Assembly: GCF_018919485.1 (NCBI RefSeq)
Contig: NZ_JAHLMU010000001.1
Coordinates: 2,175,538 to 2,239,537, forward strand
Length of the DNA: 64,000 nt
Source: Psychrobacter sp. TAE2020
GTDB lineage: Bacteria > Pseudomonadota > Gammaproteobacteria > Pseudomonadales > Moraxellaceae
Direction of reading: 5' to 3'
Part shown: positions 45,468 to 54,841 of the stretch, piece after piece
Layout: each line of letters begins with the position of its first letter
Position numbering within the stretch: the stretch's first letter is position 1
Notes under the pieces: generated by a model
The model's database searches: none
What the model was told of the DNA's origin: nothing
Seen by the model: only the letters and a program-made list of their open reading frames with translations
Program-made: the position numbers and the translations under genes

Positions 45468-48254
45468 ATGAGTGATATTTTCAACGTAAAAGATACCCTT
45501 TCGGTCAAGGGCAAGGAACATGCCTACTATAGCTTGCCTGCCTTGGCTAAAACCCATGAGAACATTAATAAACTGCCATTTTGCATGAAAATCGTACTAG
45601 AGAATCTATTGCGTAATGAAGATGGTGGTCAATCTGTCGGCAAAGATCATATTGAAGCCGTTGCTAATTGGGATGCTGGTGCTGAAGCCTCAAAAGAGAT
45701 TGCCTTTATGCCTGCACGTGTAGTGTTGCAGGATTTTACAGGCGTGCCTTCTGTTGTCGATTTAGCGGCTATGCGTGATGCGATAGTTGAGCTTGGCGGC
45801 AAGGCCGAGCAAATTAACCCGTTTATCCCTAGTGAGCTGGTGGTTGACCACTCAGTACAAGTTGACGCCTATGGCCGTGAAGACGCGTTAGATCTAAACG
45901 AGAAAATCGAATTTAAACGGAATAATGAGCGTTATGAGTTTTTGCATTGGGGTAAGAACGCTTTTGAAAACTTCGTGGTCGTACCACCAGCGACTGGTAT
46001 CGTGCATCAAGTAAACCTTGAATATCTGGCCCGCGTAGTGATGGCTGTTGATATCGATGGTGAGCTAACCGCTTATCCTGATACGGTATTTGGCACTGAT
46101 AGTCATACCACTATGATTAATGGTATCGGTGTACTCGGTTGGGGCGTAGGCGGTATTGAAGCTGAAGCCGCTATGCTTGGTCAACCGTCATCGATGCTTA
46201 TTCCACAAGTGGTTGGTTTTGAGCTGACAGGCAAGCTCAATGAAGGTGTCACTGCTACAGATTTGGTACTACGCGTGGTTGAGATGCTACGGGCTCATGG
46301 CGTGGTTGGCAAGTTTGTCGAGTTTTATGGTGAAGGCTTACATAGTATGCCGCTTGCCGATCGAGCCACCATTGCCAATATGGCACCAGAGTATGGCGCA
46401 ACGTGCGGGATTTTTCCAATTGACAAAATGGCGATTGATTATTTACGCTTATCAGGTCGTGAAGAAGCCCAGATTGAGCTGGTTGAGAAATATGCTAAAG
46501 CGCAAGGTTTATGGCATGATGCCGATACACCATCTGCGACCTACTCAAGTAAGCTAGAGCTAGATTTATCTTGTGTTCAGCCAGCGCTTGCTGGGCCTAA
46601 TCTGCCACAGCAGCGTATTAATCTGTCTGATATGCACGAAAAATTTGGTGAAACTTTAGCGAAAATGACTAAAGATCGTAAATCGGAAATTAAAGGCAAA
46701 GAGCGTTTTGATGAAGAGGGCGGTGAGCAAGAGCAGGCTGAAAGACTCTATGCTAAGCCAAATGTATACTCTGATATCAATATCAATGAGGAAAGCCACA
46801 AGTTACGTGATGGTTCTGTCGTTATTGCCGCTATCACCTCTTGTACTAATACCTCAAACCCTGCGGTAATGATCGGCGCAGGCTTAGTCGCTAAAAAAGC
46901 GGCTGCAAAAGGCTTAAAAGCCAAGCCTTGGGTTAAGACCTCATTAGCTCCCGGTTCTAAAGTCGTCACTGACTACTTAGAAAAGAGTAAGCTGATGGAA
47001 GAGTTAGAAAAAACTGGCTTCTACTTAGTTGGCTACGGTTGTACCACTTGTATCGGTAACTCAGGGCCTTTACTTGAAAGTATCGAAAAAGGTATCGAAG
47101 ACAAGGACTTAGTAGCCGCTGCAGTGCTCTCAGGTAACCGTAACTTTGAAGGTCGCATTCACTCGCATGTCAAGGCAAGCTACTTAGCCTCGCCGCCTTT
47201 AGTGGTAGCTTATGCGCTGGCAGGTACTGTTGATATTGACTTGACGAAGCAGCCTCTAGGGCAAGATCAACAAGGCAATGACGTATTCTTAAAAGATATC
47301 TGGCCGACATCGAGCGAGATTAATGAGCTGATTGCCAATAATATCGATGCTGATATGTTCCGCAAAAACTATGGTGAAGTCTTTGATGGTAGTGAAGCAT
47401 GGAATGCTATTAGTTCAGCTGATAGTCAGTTATATCCGTGGAGCGAGGAGTCAACCTATATTAAAAACCCGCCGTTCTTTGATGGAATGACTATGGAGCC
47501 AGAAGGCATCCTAGATATCGAAGGCGCCCGTATTTTAGGTCTATTTGGTGACTCAATCACTACTGACCACATCTCACCTGCTGGCAATATCAATCCGGAA
47601 TCGCCTGCTGGCAAATACTTGCAAGAGCGCGGTGTGCTACAAGCCGACTTCAATAGCTATGGCTCACGCCGTGGTAACGATGCGGTCATGACTCGCGGCA
47701 CCTTCGCCAACATCCGTATTAAAAATACTATGATGGGTGGTAAAGAGGGCGGTTATACTTATTATTTCAGTGGTGATAAAGCTACGTTACAAGATGGTCA
47801 AGAGATGGCCATCTATGATGCAGCGATGAAGTATAAACAAGATAAGCGTCCGCTGGTAGTGCTTGGCGGAGCAGAATATGGCTCTGGCTCTAGTCGTGAT
47901 TGGGCAGCCAAAGGAACTATTCTACTAGGCGTAAAAGCAGTATTGACTAGCTCGTTCGAGCGTATTCACCGTTCAAACTTAGTCGGTATGGGTGTGTTGC
48001 CCTTGACCTTTAAAGAAGGCGAGAATGCAGCAACTCACAACCTTGATGGTTCAGAAGTGCTTAGCATTACTGGTCTAAATAATGGCGAGAGCAAGACGGC
48101 AAAAGTTATTGCCACTCGTGCTGATGGTTCGACTGAGAGCTTTGATGTCAACGTCATGCTACAGACGCCAAAAGAGCGCGAATACGTCCGTCATGGCGGC
48201 GTGTTGCACTATGTGCTACGTCAGTTAGCTGCTGAAAGTAAAAACGCGGCGTAA
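45468..48254 (+). CDS. acnA: aconitate hydratase A
   Basis: This is a 928-residue aconitase of the AcnA/IRP type that isomerises citrate and isocitrate in the TCA cycle. The [4Fe-4S] cysteines are in ITSCTNTSNP and GYGCTTCIGNSGPL. DSHTTMINGIGVLGWGVGGIEAEAAMLGQP is the classical signature. The swivel domain has YGSRRGNDAVMTRGTFANIRIKN and GGAEYGSGSSRDWAAKG. Near residues 390-430 there is an acidic/basic segment (KDRKSEIKGKERFDEEGGEQEQ) longer than in E. coli AcnA (891). The ribosome binding site is AAGGAAG before the ATG. A terminator follows. Confidence 0.97.
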   Translation: MSDIFNVKDTLSVKGKEHAYYSLPALAKTHENINKLPFCMKIVLENLLRNEDGGQSVGKDHIEAVANWDAGAEASKEIAFMPARVVLQDFTGVPSVVDLAAMRDAIVELGGKAEQINPFIPSELVVDHSVQVDAYGREDALDLNEKIEFKRNNERYEFLHWGKNAFENFVVVPPATGIVHQVNLEYLARVVMAVDIDGELTAYPDTVFGTDSHTTMINGIGVLGWGVGGIEAEAAMLGQPSSMLIPQVVGFELTGKLNEGVTATDLVLRVVEMLRAHGVVGKFVEFYGEGLHSMPLADRATIANMAPEYGATCGIFPIDKMAIDYLRLSGREEAQIELVEKYAKAQGLWHDADTPSATYSSKLELDLSCVQPALAGPNLPQQRINLSDMHEKFGETLAKMTKDRKSEIKGKERFDEEGGEQEQAERLYAKPNVYSDININEESHKLRDGSVVIAAITSCTNTSNPAVMIGAGLVAKKAAAKGLKAKPWVKTSLAPGSKVVTDYLEKSKLMEELEKTGFYLVGYGCTTCIGNSGPLLESIEKGIEDKDLVAAAVLSGNRNFEGRIHSHVKASYLASPPLVVAYALAGTVDIDLTKQPLGQDQQGNDVFLKDIWPTSSEINELIANNIDADMFRKNYGEVFDGSEAWNAISSADSQLYPWSEESTYIKNPPFFDGMTMEPEGILDIEGARILGLFGDSITTDHISPAGNINPESPAGKYLQERGVLQADFNSYGSRRGNDAVMTRGTFANIRIKNTMMGGKEGGYTYYFSGDKATLQDGQEMAIYDAAMKYKQDKRPLVVLGGAEYGSGSSRDWAAKGTILLGVKAVLTSSFERIHRSNLVGMGVLPLTFKEGENAATHNLDGSEVLSITGLNNGESKTAKVIATRADGSTESFDVNVMLQTPKEREYVRHGGVLHYVLRQLAAESKNAA

Positions 48255-48279
48255 TAGTCAATTCAGCTTAGTATGATAG

Positions 48280-48325
48280 AAAGCCCAGTCCCAGTCCCAG
48301 TCAAAGTAGGGGATTGGGCTTTTTT
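48280..48325 (+). terminator. acnA terminator
   Basis: AAAGCCCAGTCCC pairs with GGGATTGGGCTTT (one wobble) across a loop that contains two extra copies of CCCAGT, followed by a T-run. The rest of the gap 48326-48567 has a short palindrome GGGTGCACCC (48514-48523) inside a REP-like GGTGCGCGGGGTGCACC. Confidence 0.9.
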
Positions 48326-48567
48326 ATGGCATGACCTTTACTGGTTGGCTTTAAGGGGTAGCTAATCGCCCTTTTGCTTGTCTCTGTATACCTGATAGGG
48401 GCGAAAGTATCCATTACTGAGTAGGTTGGGCGGAGATTGCGACCCCCAACAACTTACTATGCAATAACTATAGTTTGTAACAATAAATGATTTTTTGAAC
48501 ATTTCGGTGCGCGGGGTGCACCCTACACATTACTATTGAATGGTATTTAAACATTCAGCTTTTATTC

Positions 48568-49062
48568 TCATCGAAAATTCTCGTTCCAGCTCTCATTAAA
48601 GATCTTATTTAAAAATTTTTCTTTATCAAGACTGCCGTCACCATTTATGCAGGACTTATCAGCAAAAACATAATTCATCCAATTGATATCGGGAGACAGC
48701 TCATTAATCTCATTTACTATATCAACCTCACTAGTGTTGGAAAAATCTCTAGCGATCAGCTGTTCAACTAGCTTTATAATTAGAGTCTTGGTTTTATACT
48801 CAGAAGAATTTGGGTACTCAGCAATCTTCTTAAAGAACTTGTCATAATTTAAGCTGACCTTTTTATTTTCGTCTTCGTTCTCGTCTTCATTTTCGTTGTC
48901 ATTTAAATAGTCGTTACTCCAAAAGATATAGTCACTCCAAAAAGGGTCGGGAGATAGCTTGCTTACTTCAGCATTTATTTCTTCTTGCCTTGACTCTGAG
49001 TTTGCAGTGGTGAGTAACTCTTCAAGTAATATTGTAAGTCTTTTCTTAGTTTCATCGTTCAT
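48568..49062 (-). CDS. hypothetical acidic protein with internal duplication
   Basis: This is a 164-residue soluble protein I cannot assign. Two halves repeat: first EEINAEVSKLSPDPFWSDYIF (about 26-46) and then VDIVNEINELSPDINWMNYVF (about 120-140). Each is preceded by a helix of similar charge (LTILLEELLTTAN and KLVEQLIARDF) and followed by an acidic strand with ...DKFFKKI and ...KEKFLNKIF. Between them lies an acidic run DNENEDENEDEN. This is a tandem duplication of one roughly 75-residue domain. The style resembles small immunity-type proteins in accessory sites, but no toxin gene is adjacent. It is followed by a divergent DUF2809 gene. Confidence 0.7.
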   Translation of the reverse strand: MNDETKKRLTILLEELLTTANSESRQEEINAEVSKLSPDPFWSDYIFWSNDYLNDNENEDENEDENKKVSLNYDKFFKKIAEYPNSSEYKTKTLIIKLVEQLIARDFSNTSEVDIVNEINELSPDINWMNYVFADKSCINGDGSLDKEKFLNKIFNESWNENFR

Positions 49063-49232
49063 TGTGAACTCCTATTATTGCTTACTTGTGTCGATGGTTG
49101 TGCTGATTAAAGTGCTTATTCTACTGGCATTTATTAAACTATTTTTAATAGTTTTAAACCGTATCTTAGTAAATAATCCTTCGATACTCTATGATAAATC
49201 CATGATTTCTTTGTTACGCTTAGGGCACATTA

Positions 49233-49661
49233 ATGGCCATCTGCGGAGCAACAGCCTTGTCAAAAATACCTAGATTTCGTTTGCATGTTGGCTATTTGCT
49301 GTCAGCTATAGTTCTATTTTTGCTCGAAATAGCGATAGCTAACTATAGCACTGGATGGGTGAGAGGTTATTTTGGTGATATTTTAGTCATCATGCTGATA
49401 TATAGTGCCCTAATGACTGTTGTTAAGCTAAATAAGCAGTTATTGGTTTTGTTTACCCTTATATTTGCCTTTAGCATCGAGTTTAGCCAGTATTCTAAAC
49501 TGGCAGAGTTACTCGGTTTTAAACAAGGAAGTGTGGCCTATACGCTATTAGGCAATACTTTTAGCATAGAAGATTTAGGGTGCTATCTAGTCGGAGGTAT
49601 TATAATTTTGCTATTTGAAACTGTTTTTGTAAAAAGCACTGCTTTAGCTAGTAAAGGCTAA
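49233..49661 (+). CDS. DUF2809 domain-containing membrane protein
   Basis: This is a 142-residue inner-membrane protein with about four helices. The pattern FRLHVGYLLSAIVLFLLEIAIA, GWVRGYFGDILVIMLIYSAL, FIFAFSIEFSQYSKLAELLGF, GNTFSIEDLGCYLVGG matches DUF2809. The FGDIL and EFSQ boxes are the family marks. Function is unknown; relatives are often near stress or permease genes. A shorter start (after KIPRF) is possible; 49233 is the first ATG after the divergent gene. Confidence 0.8.
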   Translation: MAICGATALSKIPRFRLHVGYLLSAIVLFLLEIAIANYSTGWVRGYFGDILVIMLIYSALMTVVKLNKQLLVLFTLIFAFSIEFSQYSKLAELLGFKQGSVAYTLLGNTFSIEDLGCYLVGGIIILLFETVFVKSTALASKG

Positions 49662-49667
49662 CAAGAT

Positions 49668-50147
49668 TTAACTAGTAGTACTAAGCGCCTTTTCACAAGT
49701 TTCTGTAGTTAAAGTCACATCTGCAATAGCTTTGTCGTCTATATCACGATAAGAATAAACCAGTTTATGGTTATTTGCTTGCATATACTTAGCAGGATAA
49801 AAGGATTTTATACATAAATTCTTTAGGTTGTCGGTTGAGGATAGCCATTGTTTCATTTCTGCTAATTCATCGGCAGGTAAGGCGAGCGTTAGACGGTAAT
49901 CAAATCGACTATAAAAAGGGGTAGTCACTACAGCCGTGTTTTCAACTAAAATATTGACTTTAATTGGTAAGGTACTAGCGAAGTTATCTTCTGCAGTTTT
50001 AAAGAAATCGTTAACCAAAGTCATGTCTTTATAAACGTAATTGGCCTCAACAGCATTTATCCTAGCTAAGCCTTGATCAAAAGCTGAATCGGCGCATACT
50101 TGGCTAGATAGAAGCAATCCCATCGTTATCACTAAAATTTTATTCAT
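49668..50147 (-). CDS. hypothetical periplasmic protein
   Basis: This is a 159-residue protein from the ATG whose complement is 50145-50147, preceded by GCGAGG. A start at 50183 would put 12 residues before the signal peptide. Signal: MNKILVITMGLLLSSQVCADSA with cleavage near residue 19. The mature part (FDQGLARINAVEANYVYKDMTLVNDFFKTAEDNF..., RFDYRLTLALPADELAEM) has no motif I recognise. Two Cys (NLCIKSFYP and TETCEKA) may form a disulfide in the periplasm. It is convergent with the DUF2809 gene. Confidence 0.7.
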   Translation of the reverse strand: MNKILVITMGLLLSSQVCADSAFDQGLARINAVEANYVYKDMTLVNDFFKTAEDNFASTLPIKVNILVENTAVVTTPFYSRFDYRLTLALPADELAEMKQWLSSTDNLKNLCIKSFYPAKYMQANNHKLVYSYRDIDDKAIADVTLTTETCEKALSTTS

Positions 50148-50579
50148 ACAAACCTCGCTATAAATTTGTAATAAAGTAAGCACTTGACAGTAATACTGCT
50201 ATAAATCAATGCTGATAAATACTTGGTTTTTTAAAAATGCCGCTAGCAGAGGGGGGAAATACTAACGTGGCTAGAGTCATTAATGTAACTAAAGTAGCTA
50301 AATATTTCTAAGCCCTTTTTAAAGTGACCATCTAAATGAATAGCTTAAACCTAGTGTTCTTGTCAGCTATTTAATAGTGTTAGTAGATCAAACAATTAGG
50401 CTGGATGCCAGCATCAATACTTCGATTAAATTCAATCATTGATCAGCGTAACGACTGTCTCTCTATACATAAATAACAACACCTCAATAGCGGTTAAAAC
50501 GTTATCATCATCGTATTTCTATAAACTAGCAGATAACAGCCAAACAGCTATCGTGCTAACTGTCTAAGTTGAGTGAGCA
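50148..50579. other. intergenic region before an EamA gene
   Basis: No open frame, tRNA or strong hairpin seen in 432 AT-rich bases. It must hold promoters of the two divergent genes. Confidence 0.45.
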
Positions 50580-51479
50580 ATGAGCAGACGCGACCTGATT
50601 ATATTTTTAACTTTATCCTTTATGTGGTCGATATCCTTTATATTTTATCGGATAGGTGTCCCTGAGCTTGGCTCGTTGGCCTTTGCCAGTCTACGAGTGA
50701 TATTTGCAGGGCTTGTGATGGTAGTGTTTTTATTACTGAGTCCAAAAGATCGAATAGGTATCCGGGAAAAGTGGAAGGTACTTACCATTGTAGGTCTATT
50801 CTCTGCGGCTATTCCTTTTATGCTGTTCTCTTTTTCAGCCCGGTCAGTGAATGCAGGGGTATTAGCGGTACTCAATGCTGCTGTACCGATGATGAGCGGC
50901 TTTATTGCTAGTACTTTTTTTAATGAGAAGCTGGCTAAAAAGCAAATATTAGGGTTAGTTATTGGGGTTATAGGTGTGGTTATTTTGATGAGTGAGAATC
51001 TATTTGCTGAGCAAGGAGCAAATGGTTTAGGCTCAAAACTGCTACCGATGGGCTATGCTTTATTAGGTGCAGTAGGCTACGCAGTAGGAGCCAATGTCAC
51101 GAGAAATTACTTAGAAGATGTCTCGCCAGTAGCTATCACCGCAGGGTCATTAATTATTGCCAGCTTAGTAATGCTACCCGTAGCTATTTATAACTTTCCC
51201 TATGGGCAAAATATTAGCTTAAAAGCGTGGGGTTCAGTGATTTGTATTGGCGTATTTTCTACCGCAATTGCGCTGGTATTCATGAACCAGCTTATTAAAA
51301 GTATTGGCCCGATGCGCGCCACTAGCATTACGTTAGTGATTCCTATTTTTGCCATTGTCTTAGGTTATTTTCTACTTGGTGAAGCGCTAGATATTGGGGC
51401 TATTATTGGTTCAGTAGTGATATTGATTGGTACTTATCTGTCACTTAACTTATCTTTTAACAGTTTGGCTAAGTCGTAA
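50580..51479 (+). CDS. DMT family (EamA) transporter
   Basis: This is a 299-residue inner-membrane protein with ten helices in two EamA repeats. Repeat 1 begins LIIFLTLSFMWSISFIFYRIGVPELGSLAFASLRV and contains FSFSARSVNAGVLAVLNAAVPMMSG. Repeat 2 begins LLPMGYALLGAVGYAVGANVTRNYL and ends GSVVILIGTYLSL. It is distinct from the EamA gene at 25083 (different subgroup; WS...FYRIG start). Substrate is unknown. Confidence 0.92.
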   Translation: MSRRDLIIFLTLSFMWSISFIFYRIGVPELGSLAFASLRVIFAGLVMVVFLLLSPKDRIGIREKWKVLTIVGLFSAAIPFMLFSFSARSVNAGVLAVLNAAVPMMSGFIASTFFNEKLAKKQILGLVIGVIGVVILMSENLFAEQGANGLGSKLLPMGYALLGAVGYAVGANVTRNYLEDVSPVAITAGSLIIASLVMLPVAIYNFPYGQNISLKAWGSVICIGVFSTAIALVFMNQLIKSIGPMRATSITLVIPIFAIVLGYFLLGEALDIGAIIGSVVILIGTYLSLNLSFNSLAKS

Positions 51480-51497
51480 TTTAGCTTAAGATAATAG

Positions 51498-51530
51498 AAA
51501 AAGCCCGATCATTATGATCAGGCTTTTTAG
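51498..51530. terminator. terminator between EamA gene and a convergent membrane-protein gene
   Basis: AAAAAGCCCGATC / GATCAGGCTTTTT with one mismatch and a five-base loop, symmetric flanks, usable on both strands. Confidence 0.9.
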
Positions 51531-51612
51531 ATGGTTTGATTCTAATTAATCGCGTTCTAACATAAGTAATCTAATTAATATGAGCTTCTGATATTAAGTT
51601 TTTTACTACAGC

Positions 51613-52671
51613 TTAACGAATGTTATCACCATAAGTTATGATTGGTTTAGCTAAACGATAGTTAGCAGCTGCACTTTTGGCACCCATAGTAGCGGCGATA
51701 AAAGTAAGTAAAGCACTAATTAACCAAAATAGACCACTATATAAAGCTGCTTTACGAGCAACCTCTTCAGCTTGTTGTAAGCCGTCATCTAGAGTTTGCT
51801 GAGCTTCAGCAACATACTGCTCAGTTTTAACTTTGTATTCAGTGAATGACTGTTGAACTTCAGTACGAACTTCAGTTGCTTGCGTTTCAGTTAGGCCTTC
51901 AGCTTGCAGACGGTTCACTAATTCAGGACCTTTTAGCGTAGCTTCGATTGATGCCATACGATTTTTAGCATAGTCATCAATGTTACGCCAAGTATCGATA
52001 CTAGTGAAGTCCATCTCTTTAACTTCGTTCTTAGTCTTGTTCAGCATATCGTCTAATACATTAGTCGTTGCTGCAATTTGCTTCTCATTCAAGTTCTGAG
52101 TGTTTTTAGCAACCAAAGCATTGATATCTTCTTTGCTAATATTACCAGATACTTTTTGGTAAACGTCTTGCGCTGACTGTTGTACTTTTTCTACAGTACT
52201 ATCAGGTGCTGCAACGGCTGCAGTACCAGCGGCTGATGTACCAGCGGCTACTACGCCACCTGCAGTCTTAGCAACCGTACTCACAGTGCTACCTACTGCA
52301 TTACCAGCCGTAGCTAAGATACTAGTAGCGCTACTCATAGCAAAGAAAGTAGTTAGCAATATTATTAAGGCAGCAGTAAGCATGCCTGTTAAGCTAGCAT
52401 CTTTTGGATCGATATCAGTACCATCACCGAATAGAGCTTCTGGCGCTGAGAATTTGATAGCAAAATAACCTGCTACAAAAGCGCTAACTAAAGCAGTAAT
52501 TGCAGCATAAATACCACCAGCAATACTACTGCCCTTTAAATCAAAAGGTAAAAATGAGCTTAGAACTAAAGCTAAGGCAATCATTGCCATAACCACTATC
52601 AAGCCCATTACCAGACCAGCAAGTACACCGCGCCATGACGGGCGGCGCTGTGGTGAGTAAGTTTGTATCAT
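51613..52671 (-). CDS. conserved hypothetical membrane protein
   Basis: This is a 352-residue protein. Helices lie at about residues 15-42 (GVLAGLVMGLIVVMAMIALALVL), 50-72 and 94-120. A long soluble mid-region (about 150-305) rich in Gln, Glu, Thr and Lys, probably helical or coiled coil (SAQDVYQKVSGNISKEDINALVAK...TEQYVAEAQQTLDDGLQQAEEV), follows. A last helix lies near 312-335 (ALYSGLFWLISALLTFIAATMG). The middle Ala/Gly/Thr/Val segment 120-155 is unusually simple. It resembles 'TIGR04086/YrzE-like' N-terminal membrane parts with an added periplasmic or cytoplasmic coiled coil, but I cannot assign a function. Confidence 0.75.
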   Translation of the reverse strand: MIQTYSPQRRPSWRGVLAGLVMGLIVVMAMIALALVLSSFLPFDLKGSSIAGGIYAAITALVSAFVAGYFAIKFSAPEALFGDGTDIDPKDASLTGMLTAALIILLTTFFAMSSATSILATAGNAVGSTVSTVAKTAGGVVAAGTSAAGTAAVAAPDSTVEKVQQSAQDVYQKVSGNISKEDINALVAKNTQNLNEKQIAATTNVLDDMLNKTKNEVKEMDFTSIDTWRNIDDYAKNRMASIEATLKGPELVNRLQAEGLTETQATEVRTEVQQSFTEYKVKTEQYVAEAQQTLDDGLQQAEEVARKAALYSGLFWLISALLTFIAATMGAKSAAANYRLAKPIITYGDNIR

Positions 52672-53190
52672 AGGTGTTCCTCAGTGTTATATAGATAGTA
52701 TGAAATGATAGGGGTGTATTCCTATATTATTTGCATACGTTGATATGATTATTTTAATTCATTCCTTTCAGCATACTCATAGCAATAGTCTGCTTTGCGA
52801 ATATTCGCTCATAATAGTCAAGAAGATGAATTATTAATAACACTGTTAAGTAGAGAAACACTAGTTTTGTGTATACAGCAGTAAGTTTGTGTGACAAATT
52901 AGAGGTAATGTAAAGTTGTGTTGAAACTGAGTTAAATCAGTTAACTAGTTGATATTTATAATTTTAAATTATCTCACTCAAACTCCGAAAAACTTGTGAC
53001 ATTGCTAATAACAAACCTCATCCACAATATAGGTGAATGAGCCTTTGTTAGAACTATCGAAACTCTAAGATTTTTAACGGCAATAAAGATGGTTTCTGGT
53101 TGCAGTCAATGCAGATAACCTTGCTGCTTTATTGGGCTCAGCAGACAAAGAGCTACTGTTGAATGCCGCTTCAATTTGCTAATTTAATAG
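52672..53190. other. intergenic stretch with possible gene remnants
   Basis: No intact gene is seen. Around 53096-53182 the plus strand reads FLVAVNADNLAALLGSADKE... without a start and runs to a TAA at 53180-53182, which looks like the end of a lost protein that I cannot name. The rest is AT-rich. Confidence 0.35.
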
Positions 53191-53385
53191 CTAGGCTTGA
53201 ATGAGTAGGGAATCGTAATTGATAGTACCTGACTTGATTACTAACAGCTGGTCTCGATTAGGTGGTTCGATGATAACTTTTCTAGTGACAGCAACATCAT
53301 AAGCCATTTGCAACAGCCAAATAGTGTGCATCATGTTTTTGGCATCGTCTAAGCTTGCACGGTTACGATTATCAGCTAGTAACAA
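53191..53385 (-). pseudogene. C-terminal remnant of a nucleotidyltransferase-superfamily gene
   Basis: The 64-residue frame has no ATG; TTG is the first candidate start and an in-frame TAA lies a short way upstream. Residues KNMMHTIWLLQMAYDVAVTRKVIIEPPNRDQLLVIKSGTINYDSLL match the C-terminal part of DNA polymerase beta-like nucleotidyltransferases (RlaP/PF10127-type: histidine helix, then RDxLLxIKxGxxxYxxL). The N-terminal catalytic G-S-x-x-x-D half is missing. It is best read as a leftover of a larger gene. Confidence 0.6.
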
Positions 53386-53426
53386 TACTATGATTGAAGC
53401 TAGTTAGCACTGATAAATAAACAGCC

Positions 53427-53466
53427 AAAAAAAAGCCCAAACACTGGATAGTGATTGGGCTTTTTA
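53427..53466. terminator. terminator near the tRNA-Glu gene
   Basis: Long stem AAAAAGCCCAAACACT / AGTGATTGGGCTTTTT with one mismatch and a small loop, flanked by A and T runs. It is about 80 bases downstream of tRNA-Glu on the minus strand and could end that transcript. Confidence 0.8.
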
Positions 53467-53543
53467 GAAGTGCTACTTATTAGTCTAATCTGATGCTAAG
53501 AAAACAGCTCTAAGCAAAAGTGCTAATAAGTGACGCCGAATAG

Positions 53544-53619
53544 TGGCGTCCCCAGGGGGATTCGAACCCCCGTTACCGCCGTGAAAGGGCGGTGTCCTAG
53601 GCCTCTAGACGATGGGGAC
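53544..53619 (-). tRNA. tRNA-Glu (anticodon TTC)
   Basis: 76 nt. Acceptor GTCCCCA pairs with TGGGGAC, D-arm TCGTCTAGAGGCCTAGGA, anticodon stem CCGCC/GGCGG around loop CTTTCAC, TpsiC arm GGGGGTTCGAATCCCCC, and encoded CCA end. The tandem tRNA-Ala lies upstream on the same strand. gltX, whose product charges this tRNA, is 1.7 kb away. Confidence 0.97.
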
Positions 53620-53769
53620 GCATAGAGTGTTATAGCTGCTATTTTTCAATAATGCTATAACGGTACTTCACAATATCAGAGTGCTTATCTATGAATAGAA
53701 AAAGCCTTGCCTAGGTGCTGATACTGTCCTACTAGCGATATTTATATAGTCAAGACTAAGATAAATAGA

Positions 53770-53845
53770 TGGTGGAGCTAAACGGAGTCGAACCGTTGAC
53801 CCCTTGCATGCCATGCAAGTGCTCTACCAACTGAGCTATAGCCCC
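53770..53845 (-). tRNA. tRNA-Ala (anticodon GGC)
   Basis: 76 nt. Acceptor GGGGCTA / TAGCTCC with terminal CCA encoded, D-arm AGCTCAGTTGGTAGAGC, anticodon stem CTTGC/GCAAG with loop ATGGCAT, T-arm CGGTTCGACTCCG. The GGC anticodon reads GCC/GCU codons. It precedes tRNA-Glu by 150 bases, probably one transcript. Confidence 0.97.
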
Positions 53846-54283
53846 TCGCTAAGAGTGTGCGTATTTTAGGGAATCATAGAGATGTTGTCAACACCTATTT
53901 GAAGATTAATTGATAAATAGTGAAATAAAAGTAAAGAAAGCAGTTTTCAGTAGCTTAACTACAGCATAAGGCTGGATTTTAGCCATAGTCGATAACCAAT
54001 ATCTATCATCTTGCAACATTTGCAGTGTTTAGCTAATCATCAATGTGGCCATCTAGACTAATGATCTGAGTCTAAAATCTCTCATTAGCAATTAATAATT
54101 CATTTAATAGTGCCTTGGCAAGATTCTGTTATGAAATAGACCGTATGCTCTCGCTATTTCAGTGTTATTAGCAATTATTAGTAAGCTCAGTGCATTTTTT
54201 AGCAAAAAAATTATCTAATGGTTACTCCTCTATCCCAATAAGCAAGTTTTGCTATCGTCTTAAAGGCATGGATTACGGTATGA
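53846..54283. other. intergenic region upstream of the tRNA genes
   Basis: No gene or strong hairpin visible. A short frame at 54211-54432 overlaps the next gene in another frame and is not supported. Confidence 0.45.
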
Positions 54284-54712
54284 CTATTTAGCTTGAGTAT
54301 GCTTTTGGAGGAAATCAGGGATATCGTTAGCTTCTCTTGTACCTCTAGCCAACCACTCAGCTTGCCATTCTGTGATTCTCTCGCCCTTGTGGTGGATGTA
54401 GACCCCTCGTGAGGGCTGATCGACCCATTCAAGCTGTCTGACTAAGGCCACGGGTGTCTCTGCGTTTTGAGTACTAGCAGCGAACGCTAAAGCTCGCTGA
54501 TAGGTGGCAAAGGCACGGTAATAAGCATGGTGATTGCTATTGCTAGCGTTATTTTGCTTATAGTCATCAGTATCTATCACTTTTGTACTGCTATTAGCAC
54601 AGCACCAAACTCGATACTCTAAGACTTGGTCAAAGAAATAACCACCGCCCGAATCAGCAGCTTCCTCGTACTGTCCTACTTGATTAGGGTCTATAGCTGC
54701 TGAATATGACAT
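54284..54712 (-). CDS. conserved hypothetical protein
   Basis: This is a 142-residue soluble protein, start MSYSAAIDPNQVGQYEEAADSGGGYFFDQVLEYRVWCC. The middle is Asn/Tyr-rich (YKQNNASNSNHHAYYRAFATYQRALAFAASTQ). The end WVDQPSRGVYIHHKGERITEWQAEWLARGTREANDIPDF has the look of a small enzyme-like or metal-binding fold. I cannot name it. It carries no signal peptide. AAAAGGTAACGC precedes the ATG as ribosome binding site. Confidence 0.65.
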   Translation of the reverse strand: MSYSAAIDPNQVGQYEEAADSGGGYFFDQVLEYRVWCCANSSTKVIDTDDYKQNNASNSNHHAYYRAFATYQRALAFAASTQNAETPVALVRQLEWVDQPSRGVYIHHKGERITEWQAEWLARGTREANDIPDFLQKHTQAK

Positions 54713-54841
54713 GCGTTACCTTTTAGGGTCTAAATATTAGGCTAAAGCAAACATTTATTGCTTATGGCTTATTTTAAATACAGTTGAGTATGTAGGCCAA
54801 AAAATCACTTAAAGCTATTTTATTTACATTATGAGTTTAAC

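Noticed and set aside
48500-48530. Insertion sequence end near GGTGCGCGGGGTGCACC
   Set aside because: It is a short palindromic repeat without a transposase or matching second end nearby, so it is listed only as a REP-like motif.
54211-54432. Extra minus-strand frame beyond the 142-aa gene
   Set aside because: It overlaps the better gene at 54284-54712 in another frame and has no ribosome binding site or recognisable pattern.
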